DNA of 64,000 bases, taken from NCBI GenBank assembly GCA_951812945.1, contig CATOTB010000005.1, positions 151,138-215,137 of the forward strand. The letters are read 5' to 3'. Below are positions 42,209 to 51,474 of the stretch, piece after piece. The notes under the pieces were generated by a model. That model was not told where the DNA came from. It ran no database searches and saw nothing but the letters and a program-made list of their open reading frames with translations. The position numbers and the translations under genes are program-made. The stretch comes from Candidatus Dadabacteria bacterium. Its GTDB lineage: Bacteria; Desulfobacterota_D; UBA1144; Nemesobacterales; Nemesobacteraceae. The first letter of the stretch is position 1; each line of letters opens with the position of its first letter.

Positions 42209-43560
42209 TTACGGAACTGACAAGGGTTATAGATTCCGTAGGGAAAGACAAGGGCATTGACAGGGAACGCATAATAAGCGCGGTTGAGGAAGCGGTTCTG
42301 TCCGCCGCCGAGAAGCTTCTCAAGTCAAAGAACCAGGACAAGGAACTCGACGTCTACTATAATCCCGAAGAGGGAGAGGTGGAGCTTTTCGAGTACAAGG
42401 AGGTTGTGGAAACCGTAACCGATCCCGAAATTGAGATTTCGCTCACAGAAGCAACCGAACTTGATCCCGAGACCGAACTTGGCGACATGATAGGCGTCAA
42501 GATAAGTCCTGAATACACGAGAATCGCCATTCACAACGCCAAGCAGAAGGTCCTTCAGAAACTCAAGGAGGCCGAAGGCAAGGTTATATACGAGGAGTTC
42601 ATCGGCAGAAAGGGAACCATAATCGGCGGCATAGTAAGAAGGGTCGACAGAAGACACATAATAGTGGATCTCGGAAGGGTTGAAGCTGTGCTGCCCCCGG
42701 AACAGCAGGTACCGAGAGAGTACTACAAGATGAAAGAAAGAATACGGGCCGTGCTTCTCGACATAAGGGAGTCGCCCCGCGGGGAACCCAGACTTATTTT
42801 ATCAAGAGCTCACGTGAGTTTCGTAACGAGGCTTTTTGAAGCGGAAGTTCCTGAAATCTCCGAGAGTATAGTTGAGATAAAAGCCATCTCCAGGGATCCT
42901 GGCGGAAGAACAAAAATAGCCGTGGCGTCAAAGGACTCGGATGTGGACGCGGTCGGTGCCTGCGTGGGGATGAGGGGCTCTAGGGTACAGAGCATCATCC
43001 AGGAACTAAGGGGTGAGAAGGTGGATATAGTTCCCTGGTCAGAAGATCCCGCTCGCTATGTCTGCAACGCCCTTTCTCCGGCTGTCGTGAACAAGGTCGT
43101 AATTGACGAGAACAGCCGCTCGATGGAAGTTATAGTTGACGACGACCAGCTTTCTCTTGCCATCGGAAGGAAGGGGCAGAACGTAAGGCTGGCGTCGCAG
43201 CTCACCGAGTGGAAAATAGATATAAAAACCGAATCCAGGGTTAAGCAGGAACAGCAAGAGGTGCTTTCCCTTCTCACAAGCTTGCCGTCTGTAAGCGAGG
43301 TCACGGCGAGTCTGCTTTACAATGACGGATTTTACTCTCTCGAACACATAGCTTTTTGCGAACCGGATGTACTTATGAAGGTGGGAAGTCTCGGTGAAGA
43401 AGAGGTTTCCACGCTCCAGAAAGCGGCCCGCGTGGCGCTTATGGAAAAGCTTGAGGAAATGCCTGTTGAAAGCGAGACCGAAGCGGTTTCGGATGGAGAA
43501 CAACTCCAAGCAGCATCGCCGGCTGAGGGAGAGGTAGAGAATTTGGTAAAGGAAGACTAG
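42205..43560 (+). CDS. nusA: Transcription termination/antitermination factor NusA
   Basis: The 451-residue protein binds RNA polymerase and modulates pausing, termination and antitermination. Its order is an N-terminal polymerase-binding domain (residues 1 to about 125), S1 (GTIIGGIVRRVDRRHIIVDL), KH1 (AVGACVGMRGSRVQSIIQEL), KH2 (DDQLSLAIGRKGQNVRLASQ) and one C-terminal helix-hairpin-helix repeat with an acidic tail. Length is between the short Bacillus and long E. coli types. It is the second gene of the rimP operon and 42 bases before infB. Confidence 0.97.
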   Translation: MITELTRVIDSVGKDKGIDRERIISAVEEAVLSAAEKLLKSKNQDKELDVYYNPEEGEVELFEYKEVVETVTDPEIEISLTEATELDPETELGDMIGVKISPEYTRIAIHNAKQKVLQKLKEAEGKVIYEEFIGRKGTIIGGIVRRVDRRHIIVDLGRVEAVLPPEQQVPREYYKMKERIRAVLLDIRESPRGEPRLILSRAHVSFVTRLFEAEVPEISESIVEIKAISRDPGGRTKIAVASKDSDVDAVGACVGMRGSRVQSIIQELRGEKVDIVPWSEDPARYVCNALSPAVVNKVVIDENSRSMEVIVDDDQLSLAIGRKGQNVRLASQLTEWKIDIKTESRVKQEQQEVLSLLTSLPSVSEVTASLLYNDGFYSLEHIAFCEPDVLMKVGSLGEEEVSTLQKAARVALMEKLEEMPVESETEAVSDGEQLQAASPAEGEVENLVKED

Positions 43561-43602
43561 GAAAAACCGCAGCCCCGCCTGCAAAACAGACTTTTTTGAA
43601 AT

Positions 43603-46158
43603 ATGCCTAAAGTCAGAATACATCAGATAGCCAAGGAACTGGGAGTAAGCAGCAAGGAAGTAATAGACAAGAGCGTGAAGCTTGGAATGAAAGTTACGAG
43701 TCATCAAAACGTAGTCTCGGAAGCGGATGCCGAGAAAATAAAAAAGGCGTTTATTAACGTCCCGGAAGAAGATTCTTCAAAAACGGTGGAAGAGCAGAAG
43801 GAAACCGTAAAGGTTTTCAAATCCGATACGGGCCATGATCTGGTTGAAAGAAGAAGCGGCTCGAGAGTTATCAGAAGAAGAAAGAAAATCGTAAAACCGG
43901 AGCCCGAGGAGGAAAAAGAGCTTGTCCCGGTCGCCGGGGAAGCCGCGGCGCAGCCCGAAATCGCTGTCCCGCCCGAACCTGCGGAAGTAGAGGCGGCCCA
44001 GGCTCCAGGTGCCGAGAGCGAAGTGCTGCCCGAAGAAGCGCTTGAAGCCGCAAAGCTGCCCGAAGCCGAGAGCGAGGTGCTGCCCGAAGATGGTCTTGAA
44101 CTTAAACCGGAACCATCTCCCGAACCTGAAAAGGTCATTGAGGAAGTGGATGACAAGGAAAAGCCGAAACCGAAGAAAAAAGCAAGAAAGAGCAAGCCCC
44201 TAAAAGAGGAAATACATGATGAAGAGACCTTGGAGCAGCTCAAAAAGGCGTTTCGAACCAAGGTCCCGAGTAGAAAAGAATACGTAGTACAGAACAAAAA
44301 ACCCAAGCTCAGGCAGAATTTTGACGGAGCCGGGAGAAACAGGGGGGCTTACCCGGCCGATGGCCAGGATGGGAGAGTCATTCCCGTTTCCCCTGCCCAT
44401 ACTTCGAAAAGAAACATCAAGATCGGCGAGACGATAGTGGTTTCCAATCTTGCGAAGATGATGAGCGTAAAGGCGTCGGCAGTCGCTAAAAAACTCATGA
44501 CCATGGGTACGGGCGCCACGATCAACCAGTCAATTGACAGTGATACCGCCGAGCTTGTCGCCGATGAATTCGGCTTTAACGTAACCGTTGAAAGGTTTGT
44601 CGAGGAAGACCTGATTTTTGATCAGGATGAGTCGCAGGATGCCGAGAAAGTGTCGCGTCCGCCGGTTGTTACGGTTATGGGACATGTTGATCACGGCAAG
44701 ACCACTCTTCTTGACTCCATAAGAGAAACCAATGTTGTCGCGGGAGAGGCGGGCGGAATAACGCAGCACATAGGCGCCTACGCGGTGAACGTAAAGGATT
44801 CGACCATAGTTTTCGTCGATACGCCGGGACATGAGGCCTTCACCTCGATGAGAGCCCGTGGCGCGAGTATCACGGATATAGTCATTCTGGTCGTGGCGGC
44901 GGATGACGGAGTGATGCCCCAGACGGTTGAAGCGGTTAACCATGCGAAAGCAGCAGGAGTTCCGATCATAGTAGCAATAAACAAAGTGGACAAGGAAGGC
45001 GCTGATATCGAAAAAATCAGGAGGGAGCTTTCCGAGATAGAGCTCATATCGGAACAGTGGGGAGGAGACACGCTTTTCGCCGAGGTCTCCGCGAAAAAGA
45101 AAAAGGGTATAAGCGAACTCCTTGAACTTGTCCTGCTTCAGGCTGACGTGCTTGAACTCGGGGCCTCGCCCGATAGCAGGGCAAACGGCGTGGTGATAGA
45201 AGCGGAGCTTGATAAGGGTAGAGGAGCCGTCTCCACGGTTATCGTTAAGGAAGGGACTCTTCGGATTGGAGATTGCGTCATATCCGGAGTTCACAGCGGA
45301 AAGATAAGGGCCCTTACCGATGACAGGGGCAAAGCGGTAAAAAGCGTAGGTCCTTCAATGCCCGTTAAGATAATGGGCCTTTCGGGAGTTGCCGAGGCCG
45401 GGGAAAGATTCCATGTCGTAAAGGATGAGAAAACGGCCAAGGAGGTAACATCTCACCGCCTCAGCAAGATCAGGTCCCACAAGGTGACCGCCGCTCCAAA
45501 ACTTTCGCTCGAGGACCTTTTTAGCTCTATTGAAAGCGAGGAAGCCAAGGAGCTCTCGCTCATTATAAAAGCTGATACTCAGGGGTCGGTCGAGGCGCTC
45601 AGGGAATCGCTGGAAAAACTCTCCACCGAGAAGTGCAGGGTAAAAATTGTTCACTCCGGGGCGGGAGGGATAAACGAAACAGATGTGGTTCTGGCGAGCG
45701 CTTCAAACGCCGTAGTTATAGGATTCAACGTCCGCCCGGATGCGAACTCGCTTAGGATCTCCGAGAAGGAAGGGGTTTCCCTTGAACTTCATTCAATAAT
45801 TTACGACGTGGTAAACCGGGTAAGAAGCGCGATGGAGGGACTGCTTGAACCCATTCGCAGGGAAGTCGTGGTGGCCCACATGGATGTCAGGGAGCTTTTC
45901 CACGTGTCAAGAGTGGGAACTATCGCTGGATGCATGGTTTCTGACGGCAAGGTAAGCAGGGACAACAGCATCAGGGTGGTTCGTGACGGCACTGTTGTCT
46001 ATGACGGCAAGGTAAGCTCTCTCAGGCGTTTTAAGGAAGATGTGAAAGAGGTTCCCTCGGGCTACGAATGCGGTATAACGATAGAGAATTTCAACGACGT
46101 GAAGCAGGGAGATGTCTTTGAACTCTACAAGCTCGAGGAGATAAAACAGGAACTTTGA
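43603..46158 (+). CDS. infB: Translation initiation factor IF-2
   Basis: The 851-residue GTPase brings fMet-tRNA to the 30S subunit. It has an N-terminal IF2_N module (KVRIHQIAKELGVSSKEVID), a long Pro/Glu/Ala- and then Lys-rich linker (about residues 95-230), and a second IF2_N-type segment. The G domain has P-loop GHVDHGKTTL (about 358-367), DTPGHEAF and NKVDKEGAD, and domains II-IV run to the end. The linker contains an internal repeat (EAESEVLPED and GAESEVLPEE). The frame is intact. Confidence 0.97.
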   Translation: MPKVRIHQIAKELGVSSKEVIDKSVKLGMKVTSHQNVVSEADAEKIKKAFINVPEEDSSKTVEEQKETVKVFKSDTGHDLVERRSGSRVIRRRKKIVKPEPEEEKELVPVAGEAAAQPEIAVPPEPAEVEAAQAPGAESEVLPEEALEAAKLPEAESEVLPEDGLELKPEPSPEPEKVIEEVDDKEKPKPKKKARKSKPLKEEIHDEETLEQLKKAFRTKVPSRKEYVVQNKKPKLRQNFDGAGRNRGAYPADGQDGRVIPVSPAHTSKRNIKIGETIVVSNLAKMMSVKASAVAKKLMTMGTGATINQSIDSDTAELVADEFGFNVTVERFVEEDLIFDQDESQDAEKVSRPPVVTVMGHVDHGKTTLLDSIRETNVVAGEAGGITQHIGAYAVNVKDSTIVFVDTPGHEAFTSMRARGASITDIVILVVAADDGVMPQTVEAVNHAKAAGVPIIVAINKVDKEGADIEKIRRELSEIELISEQWGGDTLFAEVSAKKKKGISELLELVLLQADVLELGASPDSRANGVVIEAELDKGRGAVSTVIVKEGTLRIGDCVISGVHSGKIRALTDDRGKAVKSVGPSMPVKIMGLSGVAEAGERFHVVKDEKTAKEVTSHRLSKIRSHKVTAAPKLSLEDLFSSIESEEAKELSLIIKADTQGSVEALRESLEKLSTEKCRVKIVHSGAGGINETDVVLASASNAVVIGFNVRPDANSLRISEKEGVSLELHSIIYDVVNRVRSAMEGLLEPIRREVVVAHMDVRELFHVSRVGTIAGCMVSDGKVSRDNSIRVVRDGTVVYDGKVSSLRRFKEDVKEVPSGYECGITIENFNDVKQGDVFELYKLEEIKQEL

Positions 46159-46195
46159 TATCTGTGTTTTAAATTAATACGCAAGAGAGCTTATC

Positions 46196-46474
46196 ATGGT
46201 TAAAGCTTTGCTCCTCGTTTTTATCTTGACTGTCAGCGGTTCGGCGTTTGCGGGTGATGTACCTGCAAATGATGTTAGTAAAGAGACGACAAGTATTGAA
46301 ATTTCAGAAACGGAAGTTCAGTCGGAGAAATTGTCAAAAGGTGAAGGTCGTGGTCGGTGCAAAGCGAAAAGCGGAGATGGTAGCAGCTTTTGTCGTAAAC
46401 GTTGCGAAGAAGGAACCTGGGCCTATTGCAAAGCGAGTAAAACTAAGGCTTCCTGTTGGTGTGAGAAAAAATGA
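46196..46474 (+). CDS. Secreted six-cysteine peptide, defensin-like (CS-alpha-beta) candidate
   Basis: The 92-residue precursor has a Sec signal peptide (core ALLLVFILTVSGSAFA, cleavage near residue 19) and an acidic pro-region (about residues 20-50, rich in Glu, Asp and Ser). A basic domain of about 40 residues follows, with six Cys at 55, 66, 70, 78, 87 and 89. The spacing is C-x10-C-x3-C-x7-C-x8-C-x1-C. The CxxxC plus CxC pattern is the hallmark of CS-alpha-beta peptides such as fungal and invertebrate defensins, and a few bacterial defensin-like peptides are known. An acidic pro-piece before a cationic domain also fits. It sits between infB and ylxP, where no gene is usually found, and its codons are more A/T-rich than those of its neighbours. 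The function (antimicrobial, toxin or other) is inferred. Confidence 0.72.
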   Translation: MVKALLLVFILTVSGSAFAGDVPANDVSKETTSIEISETEVQSEKLSKGEGRGRCKAKSGDGSSFCRKRCEEGTWAYCKASKTKASCWCEKK

Positions 46475-46512
46475 ATTCAGCTTGTCAGCGATAATACATA
46501 ATTCCCTTTTAA

Positions 46513-46803
46513 ATGGTTGTAGGCATAGCCAGACTTGAACTTTACATGTCGGGCAACAGGTCTTTGAAGGATAAAAGACGCCTGATCAGAAGCCTTGTCG
46601 AAAGGGCAAGGTCGAAATTCCCGAGTCTCTCCCTGACGGAAGTTGATTCCCTTGACCTAAAAGACAAGGCCACCATAGGGTTTGGGTATGTTTCCAACGA
46701 TGTTTCTCTCGTAAATTCCGTTCTGGACAAGGTGACTTCCTATATTGAGAGCACGGGGAATTTCCGCATGGGTGAAAAGGAGATGGAGATCATCCATTTC
46801 TGA
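46513..46803 (+). CDS. ylxP: DUF503/YlxP family protein
   Basis: The 96-residue protein begins VVGIARLELYMSGNRSLKDK and continues RRLIRSLVERARSKFPSLSL, TEVDSLDLKDKATIGFGYVS. This is the DUF503 (YlxP-like) family, regularly found between infB and rbfA and linked to ribosome or RNA metabolism. No catalytic residues are known. It lies 10 bases upstream of rbfA. Confidence 0.92.
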   Translation: MVVGIARLELYMSGNRSLKDKRRLIRSLVERARSKFPSLSLTEVDSLDLKDKATIGFGYVSNDVSLVNSVLDKVTSYIESTGNFRMGEKEMEIIHF

Positions 46804-46813
46804 GTGAACGAAG

Positions 46814-47167
46814 ATGTCTCACAGCTACAAAAGATCCGCGAGGATATCCGATCTTCTAATAAAGGAAATATCGGAGATGCTGGTGCGCGGCAAGATCAAG
46901 GACCCGAGGGTGTCGTCGGTAAGCATAACGGCCGTGCGGGTTACAGACGACATGGGATACGCGAAGGTCTTTTTCACCTCTTTTGATGAAGGTTCCGATA
47001 CGAAGGAGATGCTCGAGGGGTTAAGGAACGCCACGGGTTACATAAAAAGTGCTCTTTCAAAGAAACTAAGGATAAAAAAAATCCCGAACATAGAGTTTGA
47101 GTATGACGGGCTAGTGGAAAAACGGGCGAGAATTGACGAACTGATAAGGAGCGTGTCGGATGAATAA
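46814..47167 (+). CDS. rbfA: Ribosome-binding factor A
   Basis: The 117-residue KH-fold protein binds the 30S subunit for late 16S rRNA maturation. It starts SHSYKRSARISDLLIKEISE and contains VSITAVRVTDDMGYAKVFFT and LRIKKIPNIEFEYD. The order infB-ylxP-rbfA is conserved in many bacteria. The next gene overlaps its end by eight bases. Confidence 0.95.
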   Translation: MSHSYKRSARISDLLIKEISEMLVRGKIKDPRVSSVSITAVRVTDDMGYAKVFFTSFDEGSDTKEMLEGLRNATGYIKSALSKKLRIKKIPNIEFEYDGLVEKRARIDELIRSVSDE

Positions 47168-48119
47168 CCTGGATGGCATCGTTAACCTAATAGAGGCGAA
47201 TCAAAGCTTCCTTGTCGTCTCCCACGAGAGTCCTGATTGCGACGCCCTGGGTTCAACCATAGCTATGGCGCTTGTTCTTCGCAATCTGGGAAAGGATGTG
47301 ATCATGTACAACCGAGACGGGGTTCCTGAGCACCTGCGGTTTCTGCCCGAGTGGTCAGGTGTTGACGATTCCCTTGATCGCGTTGCGGACGTGGATGTGG
47401 TGATGCTCCTTGACTGTGCTGATATTTCGCGACCCGGAAAAGAATTTGAGAGTTTGATTTCAGAAGACGGTTTCACCCTTGCGTTTATCGACCACCATGC
47501 GAGTAATACTGAAGGATCTGAGTACTGCATTATAGATGAAAACGCGTCTTCCACGGGAGTTATTCTCTACAGGATGATAAAACGGCTCGGGATTTCCGTA
47601 AGCCCGGACGTTGCCGAGTGTCTTTTTTCCACGATAGTCGGGGATACCGGCTCTTTCCGGTATTCAAACACCTCTTCTGAGACGTTTGTAATCGCCGCCG
47701 AGTTGGTCGATTATGGAGCTGATCCCGAGAGGATCTCAAGGTTTATCTACGATAATGAACCTCTTAGAAAGGTCATGCTTAGAACCTTGGCGATGAACAC
47801 CCTTGAAGTAAGCGGAAAAATCGCTTTTCTCCACGTATCAAGCGAAATGTTCGAACAGACCGGCACTGAAAAAGAGCATACCGAGGGTCTTGTGAGCATG
47901 GCGAGGTCAATTGAAGGGATTGAGGTCGCGGTTTTCCTGAGGCAGGAATCCGCTATGGACTGGAAAGTGAGCCTGAGGTCCAAGCAGTACGTGGACGTGG
48001 CGCAGATTGCCGGACGGTACGGCGGAGGAGGACACCGCAGAGCTGCCGGCTGCGTGATTTCCGCTCCGCTTGATGCGATCAAGCGGAGACTTCGCAGTTC
48101 GATTGAGGAAGCGATGTGA
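47160..48119 (+). CDS. nrnA: DHH/DHHA1 phosphoesterase, NrnA-like nanoRNase/pAp phosphatase
   Basis: The 319-residue enzyme is expected to degrade very short RNAs and dephosphorylate 3'-phosphoadenosine 5'-phosphate. The metal-binding DHH domain shows VSHESPDCDALGSTIAMAL, LLDCADISRP, the namesake FIDHHASN and GDTGSFRYSNTS. The C-terminal DHHA1 domain ends with GRYGGGGHRRAAGCVI. It overlaps rbfA by eight bases and truB by four, so it is tightly embedded in the operon. Confidence 0.94.
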   Translation: MNNLDGIVNLIEANQSFLVVSHESPDCDALGSTIAMALVLRNLGKDVIMYNRDGVPEHLRFLPEWSGVDDSLDRVADVDVVMLLDCADISRPGKEFESLISEDGFTLAFIDHHASNTEGSEYCIIDENASSTGVILYRMIKRLGISVSPDVAECLFSTIVGDTGSFRYSNTSSETFVIAAELVDYGADPERISRFIYDNEPLRKVMLRTLAMNTLEVSGKIAFLHVSSEMFEQTGTEKEHTEGLVSMARSIEGIEVAVFLRQESAMDWKVSLRSKQYVDVAQIAGRYGGGGHRRAAGCVISAPLDAIKRRLRSSIEEAM

Positions 48120-49030
48120 TCGACGGAGTTATGATTCTCGATAAACCCAGGGGCTGTACATCCGCTCAGGCTCTTAACAGGGTAAAAAAAGCCGTGGGAG
48201 CAAAAAAGGCAGGTCATACGGGAACCCTGGATCCGTTTGCGACGGGAGTTCTGCCCGTGTGCTTTAACCAGGCGACAAAAGCCATCCCTTACCTCGGAGA
48301 CGATATAAAGGAATACGAGGCCGAGATGATCCTGGGCGTATCAACCGATACCATGGATGACACTGGTACGGTCACCGGGCGGGTGGATGCGGAACATATC
48401 GGCAGGGACGAAGTTAAAGAGGTTATTGAAGGGTTTTCGGGAGAGATAATGCAGGTTCCCCCGATGTACTCCGCCGCGAAGGTTTCAGGTACTAAGCTCT
48501 ACGCCCTCGCGAGAGCCGGAAAGGAAGTTGAAAGGAAACCGAAAAGAGTCACCATAGAGGAAATAAGGCTTCTTCACTTCTCTTACCCGAAAGCGACTTT
48601 TTACGTGAAGTGTTCTCGTGGAACCTACGTCAGGGTAATTGCTTCTGATGTGGGGAGGAAACTTGGCTGCGGAGCCCATCTTTCCGAATTGAGAAGACTT
48701 AGAAGCGGTCCCTTCACGCTAAGCGGCGCAAGCAGCATTGAGGATGTGGAATCCGGGAATTACAGTATTCTCCCTCTGGAAGAGGTTCTTGCGGGCTATC
48801 CGAAAGTTTGTTTGGAAGAGGACCTGTGCGAGAGCGTGCGCAACGGAACCCCTCTTTGTCGGGGGTCTCTTTCGGATGTGGAATTGCCCAAATTCAAAAA
48901 TAGAGATATAATCACCCTCTTTTGCCGGAAAACGATTCTTTCCATCTGTGAAGCGAAAGCTGACTCCGACGGATTTGAGTATATGGGAGATAAGGATATA
49001 GTGTTTCGGCATTTAAGAGTGTTTAACTGA
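48116..49030 (+). CDS. truB: tRNA pseudouridine-55 synthase
   Basis: The 304-residue enzyme makes pseudouridine in the T loop of tRNAs. The catalytic Asp39 lies in GHTGTLDPFATG. Other family strands are VMILDKPRGCTSAQALNRVK, VPPMYSAAKVSGTKLYALAR and KCSRGTYVRVIASDVGRKLG. A C-terminal PUA-like extension completes it. The start is GTG at 48116 in a GTGA overlap with the nrnA stop. Confidence 0.96.
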   Translation: MIDGVMILDKPRGCTSAQALNRVKKAVGAKKAGHTGTLDPFATGVLPVCFNQATKAIPYLGDDIKEYEAEMILGVSTDTMDDTGTVTGRVDAEHIGRDEVKEVIEGFSGEIMQVPPMYSAAKVSGTKLYALARAGKEVERKPKRVTIEEIRLLHFSYPKATFYVKCSRGTYVRVIASDVGRKLGCGAHLSELRRLRSGPFTLSGASSIEDVESGNYSILPLEEVLAGYPKVCLEEDLCESVRNGTPLCRGSLSDVELPKFKNRDIITLFCRKTILSICEAKADSDGFEYMGDKDIVFRHLRVFN

Positions 49031-49060
49031 TTAGGCAAGGGTCTAGGAGGAAGTAAATTT

Positions 49061-49330
49061 ATGTCTTTGCAAAAAGAAGATAAGGCACGAATCATAAGCG
49101 AGTTTCAAAAACACGAGAACGACGTGGGTTCGGCCGAGGTTCAGATAGGGATTCTGAACGGAAAGATACAGGAACTGTCCGAGCACGTGAAAAGAGCGCC
49201 CAAGGATAACCATTCAAGAAAAGGGCTGGTTTCCATGGTTGCCAAGAGAAGAAAGCTGCTCAATTACGTAAAGAGGGTAAGACCGCAGGAGTACGGAAAG
49301 CTGATTGAGACCCTTGGGCTGAGGAAGTAA
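49061..49330 (+). CDS. rpsO: Ribosomal protein S15
   Basis: The 89-residue protein is the standard bacterial S15, with GSAEVQIGILNGKIQELSEH, HVKRAPKDNHSRKGLVSMVA and KRRKLLNYVKR. AGGAGGAAG precedes the ATG. In E. coli S15 represses its own mRNA; I cannot see a clear pseudoknot here. It is followed by pnp after 26 bases, the usual pairing. Confidence 0.97.
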   Translation: MSLQKEDKARIISEFQKHENDVGSAEVQIGILNGKIQELSEHVKRAPKDNHSRKGLVSMVAKRRKLLNYVKRVRPQEYGKLIETLGLRK

Positions 49331-49356
49331 GGAAGTAATATTTTGGAGGAAATGAA

Positions 49357-51465
49357 TTGACTGAACAAATAAGAGAGATGGAAGCGGAGCTGTTTGGAAC
49401 CAAGCTGCGCCTTGAGACAGGAAGGCTTGCCAAGCAGGCAAGTGGGGCGGTGCTCGCTTCCTGCGGAGGAACTACCGTGCTTGCCACGGTCGTTGCCTCG
49501 GAAGAAAAAATAGAAGACGATTTTTTGCCGCTTACGGTTAATTATCAGGAAAAGTCTTTTGCGGCCGGGAAAATTCCCGGAGGTTATTTCAAGAGGGAAG
49601 GGCGCCCAAGCGAAAAAGAAATTCTTACGTCAAGGCTTATTGACAGGCCCGTAAGGCCTCTCATACCCAAGGGCTTTTGTTACCCCACCCAAATCATAGT
49701 GACAGTTCTTTCCGCTGACGGCGAGAACGCTACGGATGTTTTGTCGGTAATAGCGTCTTCAGCGGCGCTTATGGTCTCGGATATTCCGTTTGCCGGACCG
49801 ATAGCGGCCCTTACCGTTGGAAAAGTTGACGGTAAACTTGTTGTAAATCCCACTCCCGAGCAGCTGGAAACCAGCACTATGGAGGTAACCGTCGCGGGTA
49901 CAGAAGAAGCCATCGTGATGGTTGAAGGCGGCGCAAGGGAAGTAAGCGAGGCGGAGGTGGTCGAAGCTCTTACGTTTGCCCACTCCGGGATCAGGGAAAT
50001 CATTTCTTTCCAAAACAGTTTTGTTGAAGGGCTCGGGAAGGAGAAAAGGCAGGTTCCCACAGTCGAAACTGACGGAACGCTTGAGGACGAGGTTCGTTCA
50101 TTGGCGCTGCCTTTGCTTGAGCAGGGGATAGTGACTGATTCAAAGGACGGCAGAAAAGAGCTTATAAAAAAGGCTCATGAAGACACCGTAAAGAAGCTGA
50201 TCGAAGACCATCCCGAAGACAAAGCCAAGATTGACAAGGCGTTTGATGAGTTGCTCAAAGAGTCCGTCAGACAGAGGATAGTTGAGGGCACGAGACCCGA
50301 CGGAAGAGACTACACGACGGTAAGGCCCATATGGGGCGAAGTGGGTCTTCTTGAGAGAACCCACGGTTCAGCGCTTTTTACCCGCGGGGAAACCCAGGCC
50401 ATAGTTGTCGCGACTTTGGGAAGTTCATACGACGAGCAGAGGATAGACGCGCTTGAAGGCGACCAGACAAGAAGCTTCATGCTGCATTACAACTTTCCTC
50501 CCTACTCCGTCGGAGAGACGAGCTTCCGGCTGGGTCCAGGCAGAAGAGAGATAGGACATGGCGCGCTTGCCGCAAGGGCGATAAAACCCGTTTTGCCGGG
50601 AAAAGAAGATTTTCCCTATACCATCAGGATCGTTTCCGAAATCCTCGAGTCAAACGGTTCCTCTTCAATGGCGACTGTGTGCGGTTCTTCAATGTCTCTT
50701 ATGGACGCGGGAGCACCTATAAGCGCTCCTGTGGCCGGCATAGCGATGGGACTTATAAAGGAAGGGGACAATTTCGTCATTCTCTCCGATATTCTAGGTG
50801 ATGAGGATCATCTCGGGGACATGGATTTTAAGGTGGCTGGAACGCAAAGCGGTATCACCGCCCTGCAGATGGATATCAAGATAACCGGCATAACCGAAGA
50901 GATTCTCACAACTGCGCTTGCTCAGGCAAGAGATGGCAGGATGCATATTCTCGGAAAGATGGAGGAGATAATCAGCGGACCCAGAGAGGAACTTTCCGAT
51001 TACGCGCCGAGAATTATTACAGTCCAGGTCAAGCCGGACAAGGTTAAGGTTGTGATAGGTTCCGGCGGCAAGACTATAAAGAAACTAGTCGAGGACACCG
51101 GAGCGCAGATAGACATACAGGATGACGGTCTGGTGAAGATTTTCTCTCCCGACTATGAAGCCTGCAAGAAGGCGGAGAGTTATATAAAGAGACTCGTAGA
51201 AGATGTAGTCGCCGGCAAGCTCTACGTCGGCGTGGTTAAGCGTATTCTGGATTTTGGAGCTATAGTTGAACTGGGTCCGGGAAAAGACGGGCTTCTGCAC
51301 ATCTCCGAACTTGAAAACCGCAGGGTCGAAAAAGTAACCGATATACTGAACGAAAAAGACGAAGTCCTCGTAAAGTGCCTCGAAGTTTCGCGTGACGGCA
51401 AGGTGAGGTTGAGCAGAAAGGCTGCGCTTGACCAAAACATAGAAGATTACAGAGTTTCCGACTAA
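49357..51465 (+). CDS. pnp: Polynucleotide phosphorylase
   Basis: This trimeric 702-residue 3'-5' phosphorolytic exoribonuclease comprises RNase PH domain 1 (about residues 10-140), a helical linker, RNase PH domain 2 (from about 305, GTRPDGRDYTTVRPIWGEVG and RGETQAIVVATLGS), KH (VVIGSGGKTIKKLVEDTGAQ) and S1 (LYVGVVKRILDFGAIVELGP). The start is TTG at 49357 with GGAGG seven bases upstream; a nearby ATG (49352) is out of frame and stops at once. It belongs to the RNA degradosome-type machinery. Confidence 0.97.
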   Translation: MTEQIREMEAELFGTKLRLETGRLAKQASGAVLASCGGTTVLATVVASEEKIEDDFLPLTVNYQEKSFAAGKIPGGYFKREGRPSEKEILTSRLIDRPVRPLIPKGFCYPTQIIVTVLSADGENATDVLSVIASSAALMVSDIPFAGPIAALTVGKVDGKLVVNPTPEQLETSTMEVTVAGTEEAIVMVEGGAREVSEAEVVEALTFAHSGIREIISFQNSFVEGLGKEKRQVPTVETDGTLEDEVRSLALPLLEQGIVTDSKDGRKELIKKAHEDTVKKLIEDHPEDKAKIDKAFDELLKESVRQRIVEGTRPDGRDYTTVRPIWGEVGLLERTHGSALFTRGETQAIVVATLGSSYDEQRIDALEGDQTRSFMLHYNFPPYSVGETSFRLGPGRREIGHGALAARAIKPVLPGKEDFPYTIRIVSEILESNGSSSMATVCGSSMSLMDAGAPISAPVAGIAMGLIKEGDNFVILSDILGDEDHLGDMDFKVAGTQSGITALQMDIKITGITEEILTTALAQARDGRMHILGKMEEIISGPREELSDYAPRIITVQVKPDKVKVVIGSGGKTIKKLVEDTGAQIDIQDDGLVKIFSPDYEACKKAESYIKRLVEDVVAGKLYVGVVKRILDFGAIVELGPGKDGLLHISELENRRVEKVTDILNEKDEVLVKCLEVSRDGKVRLSRKAALDQNIEDYRVSD

Positions 51466-51474
51466 CCCGAACAG

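Noticed and set aside
43704..44306. 200-codon minus-strand ORF rich in Ser, opposite infB
   Set aside because: It mirrors the low-complexity Pro/Glu/Ala linker of IF-2; the plus-strand gene is certain.
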